Numbered from the stretch's first letter, positions 25,961 to 34,669 are shown. The stretch is DNA of 64,000 nucleotides from Pseudomonas koreensis (GCF_012986595.1 NZ_JAAQYM010000006.1:62001-126000), one strand, 5' to 3'. A program made the numbers and translations. The notes: generated from the sequence alone by a model not told the origin.

Positions 25961-27355
25961 ATGACCATGGATCTGACACGGCGTCAGTTGTTGCAACGGG
26001 CAAGCATCGTCGGCGCGTTCAGTGCGCTGGCGGCCAACCCCGCGCTGGGGCAGTTGATGCGCGCACCGCGGCTGATTCCCTGGCGCAACTGGTCGGGCGG
26101 GCAGAGTTGCCTGCCGGCGGCGCGGCTGGCGCCGAAAAATCTTGATGAGTTGACCGCGGCGATTCGCCAGGCCCAAGGCAAGATCCGCCCGGTCGGCTCG
26201 GCGCATTCCTTCAGCGCGCTGGTGCCCACTGACGGCACGCTGCTGTCGCTGAGTTACTTCACCGGTCTGCTCAATCACGACCCGAACACCCTGCAGGCCG
26301 AGTTCGCCGCCGGCACGCCGATGTCGCGCATGGGCGTGCCCTTGAAGGATGTCGGTCAGGCCCTGCAGAACATGGCCGACATCGATTATCAGACTCTCGC
26401 CGGGGCGATTTCCACCTCGACCCATGGCACCGGCAAGACCTTTCAGTCGTACTCGGCGCATGTCAGCGGCATGCAACTGGTGACGGCCAGCGGCGAGGTG
26501 GTGGACTGCGACAGCCTGCGCCACCCTGAAGTGTTCAACGCCGCTCGCGTGTCGCTCGGCGCCCTCGGCGTGGCGACGAAAGTCCGCCTGCAAAACCGTC
26601 CGGCGTATCGCCTGCGCGAGCGCCAGTGGATCGCCAAGACCGAAGAACTGCTCGAAGACCTCGACAAGAACACCCGGGAAAACCAGCACTGGGAAATGCT
26701 TGTGGTCACCCATTCCGACTACGCCTTGTCGATCGCCCTCAACGAAACCGGCGACCCGGCCACGCCGCCGATTCCGCCTGAAGAGGAGGGCGGCAACGAG
26801 TTCGTGACGCTGATCGAGAAGATCGACAAATACGGCAGCGACTTCCCCGAGCTGCGCCGCACGCTGCTCAACAGCCTGCGGCATCTGGCGAGTTTCGATG
26901 ACCGGGTGGGCGACTCGTTCGACATCTACGCCAACGTGCGCACCGTGCGCTTCAACGAGATGGAATATTCGGTGCCCGCCGAGCACGGCCCGGCCTGCTT
27001 GCGCGAAATCCTCAAGCTGATTCAGGACAAGGACCTGCGCACCTGGTTTCCCATCGAGTACCGCTACGTCAAGGCCGACGACATTCCGCTGAGCATGTTC
27101 GAGGGCCGCGACAGCTGTTCGATCTCGGTGCACCAGCATTACCAGATGGATCACCACAACTTTTTCGCCGCGGTCGAGCCGATTTTCTGGAAGTACAACG
27201 GCCGTCCGCACTGGGGCAAGTTGCACACGCTCAATGCGCGCACGCTGCAGCCGCTGTACCCGCGCTGGCGTGAGTTTGTCGATGTACGTCGGGCGCTGGA
27301 CCCCAGCGGCAAGTTTCTCAACGCGCATCTGTCGTCGATTCTGGGGGTGAGCTGA
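25961..27355 (+). CDS. Exported FAD-dependent aldonolactone oxidase-like protein
   Basis: The 464-residue protein has an N-terminal Tat-like signal (LTRRQLLQRAS), a FAD-binding PCMH domain (about 40-205) with the motif RPVGSAHSFSALVP, and a C-terminal ALO domain ending with GRPHWGKLHTL, the typical lactone oxidase signature. Family members (L-gulono-, D-arabinono-lactone oxidases) oxidise aldonolactones. Here the electron acceptor is probably the cytochrome just upstream. It is followed without gap by the PLP protein (TGATG overlap). The natural substrate is not known. Confidence 0.9.
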   Translation: MTMDLTRRQLLQRASIVGAFSALAANPALGQLMRAPRLIPWRNWSGGQSCLPAARLAPKNLDELTAAIRQAQGKIRPVGSAHSFSALVPTDGTLLSLSYFTGLLNHDPNTLQAEFAAGTPMSRMGVPLKDVGQALQNMADIDYQTLAGAISTSTHGTGKTFQSYSAHVSGMQLVTASGEVVDCDSLRHPEVFNAARVSLGALGVATKVRLQNRPAYRLRERQWIAKTEELLEDLDKNTRENQHWEMLVVTHSDYALSIALNETGDPATPPIPPEEEGGNEFVTLIEKIDKYGSDFPELRRTLLNSLRHLASFDDRVGDSFDIYANVRTVRFNEMEYSVPAEHGPACLREILKLIQDKDLRTWFPIEYRYVKADDIPLSMFEGRDSCSISVHQHYQMDHHNFFAAVEPIFWKYNGRPHWGKLHTLNARTLQPLYPRWREFVDVRRALDPSGKFLNAHLSSILGVS

Positions 27356-28638
27356 TGGCGGTCAATCGACGCAATTTTCTCCTTGGCAGCCTGGGCGTCG
27401 GGGCTTTATTGGTGGGCGTGGGCGCCTGGCTGCGACCCGGTGATCGTGGCGGGCTGTACAGCGAGTATTTCCGCGCGCTGAACGAAGAGCTGAAGCACAA
27501 CGGGCCGATGCGTCCGGTGCTGCTGATCGACCTGGATCGCCTCGACCACAACATCGACGTGGTGATGCAATCGGTCAGGCGCGGCGCCAAGCACCTGCGG
27601 CTGGTGGAAAAATCCCTGCCGTCACCGGGGTTGTTGCGCTACATCGCGCAACGGGCCGGGACGCAGCGCTTGATGTCGTTTCATCAACCGTTTCTCAATC
27701 ACGATGCGGTCACGTTTCCCCAGTCCGATATCTTGCTGGGCAAACCACTGCCGGTGCGTTCAGCCGAATTGTTTTATCAGAGCCACAAAGGCCCGTTCGA
27801 CCCTTCGAAGCAACTGCAATGGCTGCTCGACGGACCAGAGCGCTTGCAGCAATACCTCGCGTTGGCGCAGGGGCTCGGCACACGGATGCGCATCAACATC
27901 GAACTGGATGTCGGCCTGCATCGCGGCGGGGTCAGTGATGTGAAGGTGTTGGGGCAGATGCTCACGCTGATCAGTGCCAACCCGCAGCATCTGGAGTTCG
28001 CCGGGTTCATGGGCTACGACCCGTTCGTGGGCATGGGCGTGCCGGGGATTCTCGGTTCGCCCGAGGAGTTGTTCACCAAGGTCATGCTGATTTATCAGCG
28101 CTGCGTGGATTTCACCCGGCAGCAGTTTCCGACGCTGTGGCATGACAACCTGTGCCTGAATACCGCCGGCAGCCCGAGCTATCGCATCCACGAAAACGAG
28201 CAGTTGAGCACCGAGGTTTCGGTGGGCACGGCGATGCTCAAACCGACTCACTATGACCTGCCGTCACTGGTTGACCACCTGCCGGCGACCTACATCGCCA
28301 CCCCCGTGCTGAAAAGCACCGGAGCGGTGAACATTCCGGCGCTGGACGACAAATCCATGCTGTTTTCGTGGTGGGACGCTAACCAGCGTCAGACCTTCTT
28401 CATCTACGGCGGCAACTGGATGGCCGAGTTCGAATCGCCGCCCGGACTCCAGAGCAACGGCGTTTACGGCCGCAGTTCGAATCAGGAGATGGTCAATGGC
28501 TCCAACGCAGTCGGCCTGACCATTGAAGACCAAGTGTTCCTGCGTCCGACCCAGACTGAGGCCATGCTCCTGCAATTCGGTGATCTGCTGGCGGTGCGTG
28601 GCGGGAAGATTGTCGACACCTGGCCCGCTTATACCTGA
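27355..28638 (+). CDS. Exported alanine-racemase-fold PLP protein (DSD1-like)
   Basis: The 427-residue protein begins with a Tat-like or anchor sequence (NRRNFLLGSLGVGALLVGVG), then an alanine racemase N-terminal-type TIM barrel: PVLLIDLDRLDHNIDVV is the first strand and helix, and KHLRLVEKSLPS carries the likely PLP lysine. The C-terminal part fits D-serine dehydratase or D-threonine aldolase-like (DSD1) proteins. An exported PLP enzyme next to a lactone oxidase and cytochrome is unusual. It is the last gene before a hairpin. Confidence 0.8.
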   Translation: MAVNRRNFLLGSLGVGALLVGVGAWLRPGDRGGLYSEYFRALNEELKHNGPMRPVLLIDLDRLDHNIDVVMQSVRRGAKHLRLVEKSLPSPGLLRYIAQRAGTQRLMSFHQPFLNHDAVTFPQSDILLGKPLPVRSAELFYQSHKGPFDPSKQLQWLLDGPERLQQYLALAQGLGTRMRINIELDVGLHRGGVSDVKVLGQMLTLISANPQHLEFAGFMGYDPFVGMGVPGILGSPEELFTKVMLIYQRCVDFTRQQFPTLWHDNLCLNTAGSPSYRIHENEQLSTEVSVGTAMLKPTHYDLPSLVDHLPATYIATPVLKSTGAVNIPALDDKSMLFSWWDANQRQTFFIYGGNWMAEFESPPGLQSNGVYGRSSNQEMVNGSNAVGLTIEDQVFLRPTQTEAMLLQFGDLLAVRGGKIVDTWPAYT

Positions 28639-28675
28639 TGACCAAATCGCACAGCGTGCGACCTATATCCCGGGG

Positions 28676-28705
28676 CCGTCTACTGTCAGGTTTTACAGTA
28701 GACGG
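28676..28705 (+). terminator. Hairpin ending the cytochrome-oxidase-racemase operon
   Basis: CCGTCTACTGT and ACAGTAGACGG form a perfect 11-bp stem around an 8-nt loop, 38 bp after the stop. What follows is GGTGTTTGTGT, a weak U-tract, so it may be only a partial terminator. Confidence 0.65.
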
Positions 28706-28812
28706 GGTGTTTGTGTCGCGCGCAATAATTTGCTGCAAGGCGTCGTCGTTGAAGGGGCAAATATTACCTTTAGGCGTTCTTCACAAATCCCACTTAAAGA
28801 TAGGTGATGCAA

Positions 28813-29211
28813 ATGGCGACTACCGGTAATTTCAGCTTCAAAACCGACGCGCATGGCAGTTTTCAGGCTAATGAACTCACGCTCAGCGAGGTCGGCAATC
28901 TGTTTAAAGTGGCTGCAGTCCAACGTATTAATGCCAAGTCTAGTAATTGGTTTTCTATGGATATCGAGAAGTTTGAGGGAACAAAAACCTTCAAAGATAA
29001 GCAATTGCCCGTGATCAAATATATTTCCAGGAGTGATGATTTCACTTTTAAATACACCGTGAATTCTGGATCTCTGACGGCCACCATCAAGGCAGGGGTG
29101 TTTGCAATCAGTGGAACATTGGACCTTGAAATGACCGCCGATCCTGACAGTGATTCACAAGGGCCAAAAACACTCAGAATCACCGATGGCGTATTCGATC
29201 TGAAAAACTGA
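28813..29211 (+). CDS. Hypothetical protein, beta-rich, low GC (132 residues)
   Basis: Starts MATTGNFSFKTDAHGSFQAN. It has no signal peptide and seems largely beta, ending with KTLRITDGVFDLKN. AGGTG lies 6 nt before ATG 28813; upstream GTG and ATG codons (28804, 28807) are less well spaced. It is clearly lower in GC than the surrounding genes and has its own terminator, which suggests gain by transfer. I do not recognise a family. Confidence 0.7.
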   Translation: MATTGNFSFKTDAHGSFQANELTLSEVGNLFKVAAVQRINAKSSNWFSMDIEKFEGTKTFKDKQLPVIKYISRSDDFTFKYTVNSGSLTATIKAGVFAISGTLDLEMTADPDSDSQGPKTLRITDGVFDLKN

Positions 29212-29240
29212 TTCACCGCGTTTATCTGCATTATCCAGAA

Positions 29241-29276
29241 CCGTGGGAGCGAAAGTCTCGATCCCACGGTTTTTTT
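29241..29276 (+). terminator. Rho-independent terminator
   Basis: CCGTGGGA and TCCCACGG form an 8-bp stem, followed by seven T residues. It ends the low-GC hypothetical gene and isolates it from the phdA cluster. Confidence 0.93.
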
Positions 29277-29427
29277 ACGCCTGTGAGTTCTTTGCCAATT
29301 CATTAATGAAGCTTTCATGACAAAAGTTCGGTAGCACATAGCCAGTCCGGTCATGCCTATGTAACGCGCTTGAGGGGCCCAACGGGGCGCTTTTCACAAG
29401 CCGAGGCGGGACGCCGGGAGTGAGGCA

Positions 29428-30039
29428 ATGGGGACTATGGAACGCTACTCGAAAGTGGGCATGCAGGAGCTCGATCAGCGCCTGTCGAAGATCGTCGAAG
29501 CGGCGCGCAAGAAGCCGGTTTCGGTGTATCGCTACGGTGCGCCGTGGGTCTGGATCGTGTCGCAGGAAGACTGGCAGGGCGCCTTGAAAGAGGTCTCCAG
29601 CTACATTCCGCCGGGCCACTCGCTGGTGTTGCTGCGCCCGCAGATCGACGACTTGCTTGACGCCCACCAAGGCCTCCTGCATGACCTCAACGCCGCGCCC
29701 GGCATGCTGATCCCCGCGCAAACGGTCATGCACATCCTGCTCCTGCAACTGCTGTATTCGGTGCCCAGCGAACAGCAGCTGTTCGAACAGCTCAATTACA
29801 ACCTGTTGTTCCGCTGGTTCGTCGGCCTCGGCCTGAACCAGAAAGTCTGGAGCTACAACGTCCTCAGTCGCGACATCGCCACGCTGCTCAATGAGCCGCG
29901 TGCGGTGCTGCTCATTCAAAAAATCATCGGCGAAGTGTTCTGCGGTGCCTTGCTGCAAATGCCCGAGTTCTCTCTGAACTTCGCGCTGTTGCACACCTGG
30001 CTCGGCAAGCACAGCGGTGCCTCGCACGTCAGCAATTAG
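29428..30039 (+). CDS. phdA: PhdA-like protein: Phd/YefM-like start fused to a transposase-type (DUF772) domain
   Basis: The 203-residue protein has two parts. Residues 1-55 look like a Phd/YefM antitoxin DNA-binding domain (MQELDQRLSKIVEAARKKPV, then VSVYRYGAPWVWIVS). Residues about 100-160 match the N-terminal domain of IS5/IS1182-type transposases: LLLQLLYSVPSEQQLFEQLN, YNLLFRWFVGLGL and VWSYNVLSRD. There is no catalytic DDE domain and no toxin partner. From memory it corresponds to PA0691 (PhdA) of P. aeruginosa, which also precedes pdtB. GGGAGTGAGG precedes the ATG. It is probably a recruited regulator, not an active transposase. Confidence 0.78.
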   Translation: MGTMERYSKVGMQELDQRLSKIVEAARKKPVSVYRYGAPWVWIVSQEDWQGALKEVSSYIPPGHSLVLLRPQIDDLLDAHQGLLHDLNAAPGMLIPAQTVMHILLLQLLYSVPSEQQLFEQLNYNLLFRWFVGLGLNQKVWSYNVLSRDIATLLNEPRAVLLIQKIIGEVFCGALLQMPEFSLNFALLHTWLGKHSGASHVSN

Positions 30040-30113
30040 CCGCGCCCGCCATTGCCGCAACACACGAGGCGCGCAACAGCGCCAACAGGGTCATCGCGAA
30101 TTCAGGGGGTAGT

Positions 30114-31712
30114 GTGGATCAGATTTTCACGTCACGGCTGGCGCTGTGGGGCTGGCTGCTGGTGACGGCCGGCGCTCAGCCAGCGTTCGCCGACGAGGCC
30201 GCCGACAGCGCAGCGCCGCAGCGTCTGGTGGACGTCAACGAATACTTCGTGCGCGGCAACACCGTGCTCGATGCCCGGGCGATTGAAGAGGCGGTGTACC
30301 CGTTTCTCGGCCCGCAAAAGGCCATGAGCGACATCGAAGGCGCCCGCGATGCCTTGCAGAAGGCCTATCAGCAACGCGGCTATCAATCGGTGTTCGTCGA
30401 ACTGCCGGAGCAAGCGGTGGCCGACGGCATCGTCTACCTGCAAGTCAGCGAAACCAAGGTCGGCCGGGTGCGGGTGGTTGGCGCCAAACACTATTCGCCG
30501 CTGGACATCCGCGACAACGTCCCGGCGCTGAAAGAAGGCGAGGTGCCGGACTTCGCCAAGGTCCAGGGCGAGCTGGCGCAACTGAACAAAACCCCGGGCC
30601 GCCAGGTCATGCCGCTGGTGCGCGAAGGTCAGCGCCCGGGGACCATGGACGTCGATTTGCAGGTTGAGGACCAGAACCCGTGGAGCGCCAGTGTCGGCCT
30701 CAACAACGACTACAGCGCCGACACCGAAAAGCTGCGCGCCGTGACCAGCCTTGGTTACAACAACCTCTGGCAGCTCGGCCACAGCATCAACCTGACGTAC
30801 TTCACCGCGCCACAGGACACCGACAACGCCAAGGTCTGGTCGGGCTCCTACACCGCGCCACTGACCGAGCGCTGGAGCGTGCAGTTCTCCGGTTACCAGT
30901 CCGACAGCAACGTCGCCACCATCGGCGGCAGCAACGTGTTGGGCAAGGGCCACTCCTACGGCGTGTCGGCGATCTACACGCTGCCGTCCAGCGGCAGCTG
31001 GTCGAACTCGCTGTCGGCTGGCATCGACTTCAAGGACTTCGACGAGCGCCTGACCTTGTCCGGCGAGAGCGACAAGGTGCCGCTCAAATACGCGCCATTC
31101 ACCTTCGCCTACAACGGCTTCCGTTACACCGAAAAGAGTCAGCTCGGCCTCGGCCTGAGCCTGGTGGCGGCCACGCGCAGCCTCTTCGGCTACGGCAGTT
31201 CCGACGAAGAGTTCGACTACAAACGCTACCGCGCCAACCCGAGTTTCGCCGTGGTCAAGGGTGACAGCAATTTCACCTGGACCTTCGACAACGACTGGCA
31301 GAGCGCGAGCAAAGGCGCGTTCCAGCTGGCGTCGGGGCCACTGGTCTCCAACGAGCAATTTTCCGCCGGCGGCGCGACCTCGGTACGCGGATATCTGGCC
31401 GCCGAGCGCACCGGCGATGACGGCGTGCTGCTCAGTCAGGAGTTGCGTACACCGTCACTCGCGAAATACGCCGGCAGCTGGATGCAGGAGTGGCGCTTCT
31501 ACGCCTTTGCCGAAGGCGCGCAACTGTACCTGCGCGACGAATTGCCGGATCAGGACGCCAGTTACGCCCTGGCCAGCGTCGGCCTCGGCACCCGCGCCAG
31601 CCTGAGCAAATGGCTGTCCGGCAGCCTCGACTGGGGGTACCCGCTACTCGAAGGGCCGAACACCTCGAAGCAGGAATCGCGCCTGCACTTCAACCTTCAA
31701 GCCACTTTCTAA
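30114..31712 (+). CDS. pdtB: TpsB-type outer membrane transporter (ShlB/FhaC/HecB family), PdtB-like
   Basis: The 532-residue protein has a signal peptide (cleavage near AQPAFADE, residue 24), a POTRA region (about 38-195) with VNEYFVRGNTVLDARAIEEA, and a 16-strand-type barrel with the conserved loop motif VRGY (TSVRGYLAAERTG, about 425). TpsB proteins move a TpsA exoprotein across the outer membrane. It starts with GTG at 30114 after AGGGGGTA. No TpsA gene lies nearby; instead an ExbB-ExbD-TonB set follows at once. From memory it matches PdtB (PA0692), whose partner PdtA lies directly upstream in P. aeruginosa. Confidence 0.88.
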   Translation: MDQIFTSRLALWGWLLVTAGAQPAFADEAADSAAPQRLVDVNEYFVRGNTVLDARAIEEAVYPFLGPQKAMSDIEGARDALQKAYQQRGYQSVFVELPEQAVADGIVYLQVSETKVGRVRVVGAKHYSPLDIRDNVPALKEGEVPDFAKVQGELAQLNKTPGRQVMPLVREGQRPGTMDVDLQVEDQNPWSASVGLNNDYSADTEKLRAVTSLGYNNLWQLGHSINLTYFTAPQDTDNAKVWSGSYTAPLTERWSVQFSGYQSDSNVATIGGSNVLGKGHSYGVSAIYTLPSSGSWSNSLSAGIDFKDFDERLTLSGESDKVPLKYAPFTFAYNGFRYTEKSQLGLGLSLVAATRSLFGYGSSDEEFDYKRYRANPSFAVVKGDSNFTWTFDNDWQSASKGAFQLASGPLVSNEQFSAGGATSVRGYLAAERTGDDGVLLSQELRTPSLAKYAGSWMQEWRFYAFAEGAQLYLRDELPDQDASYALASVGLGTRASLSKWLSGSLDWGYPLLEGPNTSKQESRLHFNLQATF

Positions 31713-31724
31713 AGGAGCACGTTC

Positions 31725-33524
31725 ATGCAGCGCCTCATTCTTTCGTTGTTGATCTGCCTGGGCTTCGTGCTCCCGGCCACGGCTCAGGCCTGGTGGCAGG
31801 ACGACTGGCACTACCGTAAACAGATCGCCGTCGATACCACGCCGCAGGGCGCCGGGATCAATCAGGCCCTGGGCCGCACCGCGCTGCTGGTGCGCCTGCA
31901 CACCGGCAACTTCACCTTCGATGGCGTCAAGGAGGACGGTTCGGACCTGCGCTTTGTCGCCGCCGATGACAAGACCGTGCTCAACCACCAGATCGAAAGC
32001 TTCGATGCGCTGATGGGCATGGCGCTGATCTGGGTCGATGTGCCGAATGTCGAGGGCGGCCAGCGCCAGGACATCTGGATGTACTACGGCAATCAGAAGG
32101 CCCCGGCCACCGGCAACGGCCAGCTGACGTTCGATCCGAATTACACCGCGCTGTATCACTTCGACGGCGCCACCGGCACCCCGGCCAAAGACACCACCGC
32201 CTACGGCAACACCGCGCAAAGCGCCACCGGCGCGGCGATTGACGGTGTAGTCGGGCGCGCCTTGCAGTTCAGCGGCCAGCCGTTGCTGCTGCCGGCCAGT
32301 CCGTCGCTGCAGCACAACGCGGGCAGCGCGTTCACCTTCAGCGCCTGGCTGCGACTGGATCAGGCCAATGGCGAGCAACTGATTCTGGCCCGTCGGGAAG
32401 GCGCCAACAGCCTGCTGGTCGGGGTCAATCAAGGCGTGCCGTTCGTGGAGATCGACGGCCAGCGCGCGGTCGCCACTCAGGCGCTGAATCCCGGTCAATG
32501 GCAACACGTCGCACTGACTGCCGAAGGCACGAAAGTCAGCCTGTTCATCAATGGTCGTGAAAGCGCCACGCTCGCTCAGGCGATGCCGGCATTCAACTCG
32601 GTCATGGCCATCGGTGCGGATCTTTCCCCGAGCGCCTTCCAGCCGTTCGTGGGCGCCATCGACGAACTGCGCCTGTCGAAAGTCGCGCGTCCGGCGCCGT
32701 TGTTGCTGGCCGATGCCACCGCGCAAGGCGCCGAGTCGAAACTGGTGGCCTACGGCGTCGACGAAGAACAGTCCGGTTTCGGCTTCGGCAGCCTCGGTTT
32801 CCTGCTCAATGCGGTGCCGGTGGACGCCTGGGTAATCATCGCTGTGCTGGTGCTGATGATGTTCCAGTCGTGGATCATCATGCTGCGCAAGAACCACACC
32901 CTCAGCCGCGTGAGCAAGGCCAACGAGGACTTCCGCGAGCAGTTCGCCAAGGTCGGCACGCGCCTGGAAATGTTCGCCGACGACACGCAATTGGCTCAGC
33001 GCCTGCAACATTCGCCGCTGTGGCGCCTGTACACGGTGGCGGTCAAAGAAATCCGCACCCGCCGCGAGCAGGGCGCCGATACCTCGTCGGTGTCCGCTGC
33101 GACCATCGAAGCCATTCGCTGCTCGATGGACGGCGTGCGCACCCGCGAGAACCAGGCGCTCAGCTCGAAACTCTCGACCCTGTCCAACGCCATCGCCGGC
33201 GGCCCGTACATCGGTCTGCTCGGCACCGTGCTGGGGATCATGGTGGTGTTTCTCGGCACCGCGATGGCCGGCGACGTCAACATCAACGCCATCGCCCCGG
33301 GTATGGCGGCGGCCTTGCTCGCCACCGCCATGGGCCTGTTCGTCGCGATCCCGGCGCTGTTTGGCTACAACCGCCTGATCACCCGCAACAAGGAGGTCAG
33401 CGCCGACATGCGTGTATTCGTCGACGAGTTCATCACCCGTCTGGCGGAGATGCACGGCGAGAGCCAGTTCAGTGAGGCGTCGCACCCGCGCGGCCATCAC
33501 GCCAACCACTCCGTACCGGCCTGA
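31725..33524 (+). CDS. exbB: DUF2341-LamG-ExbB fusion (MotA/TolQ/ExbB proton channel)
   Basis: The 599-residue protein has a signal peptide (about 1-22), a DUF2341 domain (WWQDDWHYRKQIAVDTTP onward, about 23-125), a LamG/concanavalin-like domain (about 140-330), then a membrane segment near 367-385 and a MotA/TolQ/ExbB domain to about 580, with GGPYIGLLGTVLGIMVVF at about 490-507. Thus a large periplasmic carbohydrate- or ligand-binding-like part is joined to the proton channel that drives TonB. It sits 12 bp after pdtB with AAAGGAG. It corresponds from memory to ExbB2 (PA0693). Confidence 0.9.
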   Translation: MQRLILSLLICLGFVLPATAQAWWQDDWHYRKQIAVDTTPQGAGINQALGRTALLVRLHTGNFTFDGVKEDGSDLRFVAADDKTVLNHQIESFDALMGMALIWVDVPNVEGGQRQDIWMYYGNQKAPATGNGQLTFDPNYTALYHFDGATGTPAKDTTAYGNTAQSATGAAIDGVVGRALQFSGQPLLLPASPSLQHNAGSAFTFSAWLRLDQANGEQLILARREGANSLLVGVNQGVPFVEIDGQRAVATQALNPGQWQHVALTAEGTKVSLFINGRESATLAQAMPAFNSVMAIGADLSPSAFQPFVGAIDELRLSKVARPAPLLLADATAQGAESKLVAYGVDEEQSGFGFGSLGFLLNAVPVDAWVIIAVLVLMMFQSWIIMLRKNHTLSRVSKANEDFREQFAKVGTRLEMFADDTQLAQRLQHSPLWRLYTVAVKEIRTRREQGADTSSVSAATIEAIRCSMDGVRTRENQALSSKLSTLSNAIAGGPYIGLLGTVLGIMVVFLGTAMAGDVNINAIAPGMAAALLATAMGLFVAIPALFGYNRLITRNKEVSADMRVFVDEFITRLAEMHGESQFSEASHPRGHHANHSVPA

Positions 33525-33535
33525 GGAGCACTGAC

Positions 33536-33961
33536 ATGGCGTCCGTAAATGCCTCCCACGACGATGACGAAGATGCAGCGGTGGACAGCATCAACATCAC
33601 TCCGCTGGTGGACGTGCTGATGGTGGTGCTGGTGATGTTCATCCTTACCGCCACCGCGCAGGTCTCGGGGATCCAGATCAACCTGCCCAAGGCCAGCGCC
33701 TCGGTGTCGCTGTCGGAGGCCAAGACCAAGGCGATTTCGGTGAATGACGGCGGTCAGGTGTTCCTCGATGCCTACCCGGTGACCCTGTCTGAGCTGGAGG
33801 AACGCCTGCGCATCGAGAAAGCGCAGAACCCTGACTTCCCGGTGATCGTGCGCGGTGACGCGACGGTGCAATACCAGAAAGTCATTGAAGTGCTGGATCT
33901 GCTGCGCCGGCTCGAACTGTCCCAGGTCGGTCTGGTGACCGGCAAACCGACGCAGGGCTGA
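33536..33961 (+). CDS. exbD: ExbD/TolR family energy-coupling protein
   Basis: The 141-residue protein has a short acidic cytoplasmic tail (DDDEDAAVDS), one membrane segment with the conserved proton-carrying Asp26 in ITPLVDVLMVVLVMFIL, and a periplasmic domain. It works with the preceding ExbB-type protein as the proton-driven stator. The gap to exbB is 11 bp, and GAGGAG precedes the ATG. Confidence 0.95.
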   Translation: MASVNASHDDDEDAAVDSINITPLVDVLMVVLVMFILTATAQVSGIQINLPKASASVSLSEAKTKAISVNDGGQVFLDAYPVTLSELEERLRIEKAQNPDFPVIVRGDATVQYQKVIEVLDLLRRLELSQVGLVTGKPTQG

Positions 33962-33964
33962 GTG

Positions 33965-34669
33965 ATGACTGCACAACTCCCGATCGAGCCACTGCCGGTG
34001 AAGGGCTCGCCGCTGCGTTACGTGAAGTGGGGCGCCGGGCTGCTGCTCGGCGCGCTCGCCGCGTACCTGCTGTGGCAGTGGGCCAACGACATGAGCGGCA
34101 TCCGCCGTGAAGCGCCAAAGGTGCCGACGATTATTCCGTTGCCGCCACCACCGCCACCGCCCCCGGAAAAACCGCCGGAGCCGGAAACCCCGGTGGAAGA
34201 AAAAATCGTCGAGCCCGAGCCGACGCCCGAGCCGCAGGAGGTCAAGCCCGAGGAGGAAGCACCGCCATCGCCGGCGGACGATCTGGCCAACCCGATGCAA
34301 ATGGACGGCGACGCGCAGAGCGGCAGCGACGCTTTCAACATCGGCGCCGGCAAGGGTGGCGGTATGGCCGGTGCTGGCGGCGGGCGTTTGGGCACGGGCA
34401 CCTACAGCCAGTTCCTCGCGTTCACCTTTCAGAGGCTGCTGCGCGAGAACCCGGACCTGCGCAACCTCGCGTTTTCGTTGCAGGCCGATGTCTGGCTGAG
34501 CGCCGTCGGCGAGATCACGCGCGTGGAGCTGATCAAGTCCAGCGGCAACCCCGAAATCGACACCCAGGTACTGGCGGCGCTGCGCAATGCGCCGCACCTG
34601 AGCGAACGGCCCCCGGCCTCCATGACTTTGCCTGTGCGCCTGTCCCTGCAAGGGCGGCGTCCGGGTTAA
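33965..34669 (+). CDS. tonB: TonB family energy transducer
   Basis: The 234-residue protein has one N-terminal membrane segment (VKWGAGLLLGALAAYLLWQW, about 18-38), a Pro-Glu rich spacer (PPPPPPPP then EKPPEPETPVEE, about 55-105), and a C-terminal TonB domain (about 150-230) with LAFSLQADVWLSAVGEITRV and PEIDTQVLAALRNAPHLSER. It links the ExbB-ExbD motor to an outer membrane partner, which in this cluster may be the TpsB transporter or the porin; that is unusual, as TonB normally serves TonB-dependent receptors. Start ATG 33965 directly follows the exbD stop. Confidence 0.92.
   Translation: MTAQLPIEPLPVKGSPLRYVKWGAGLLLGALAAYLLWQWANDMSGIRREAPKVPTIIPLPPPPPPPPEKPPEPETPVEEKIVEPEPTPEPQEVKPEEEAPPSPADDLANPMQMDGDAQSGSDAFNIGAGKGGGMAGAGGGRLGTGTYSQFLAFTFQRLLRENPDLRNLAFSLQADVWLSAVGEITRVELIKSSGNPEIDTQVLAALRNAPHLSERPPASMTLPVRLSLQGRRPG

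Noticed and set aside
29310..29328. Pho box before the phdA-like gene
   Set aside because: A half-site like CTTTCAT (and TTGTCAT on the other strand) is present, but the second half does not match, so it is not claimed despite the phosphate link known for the P. aeruginosa cluster.
29428..30039. Active insertion sequence at the phdA-like gene
   Set aside because: The transposase-like part has no catalytic domain, and I saw no terminal inverted repeats or target duplication.
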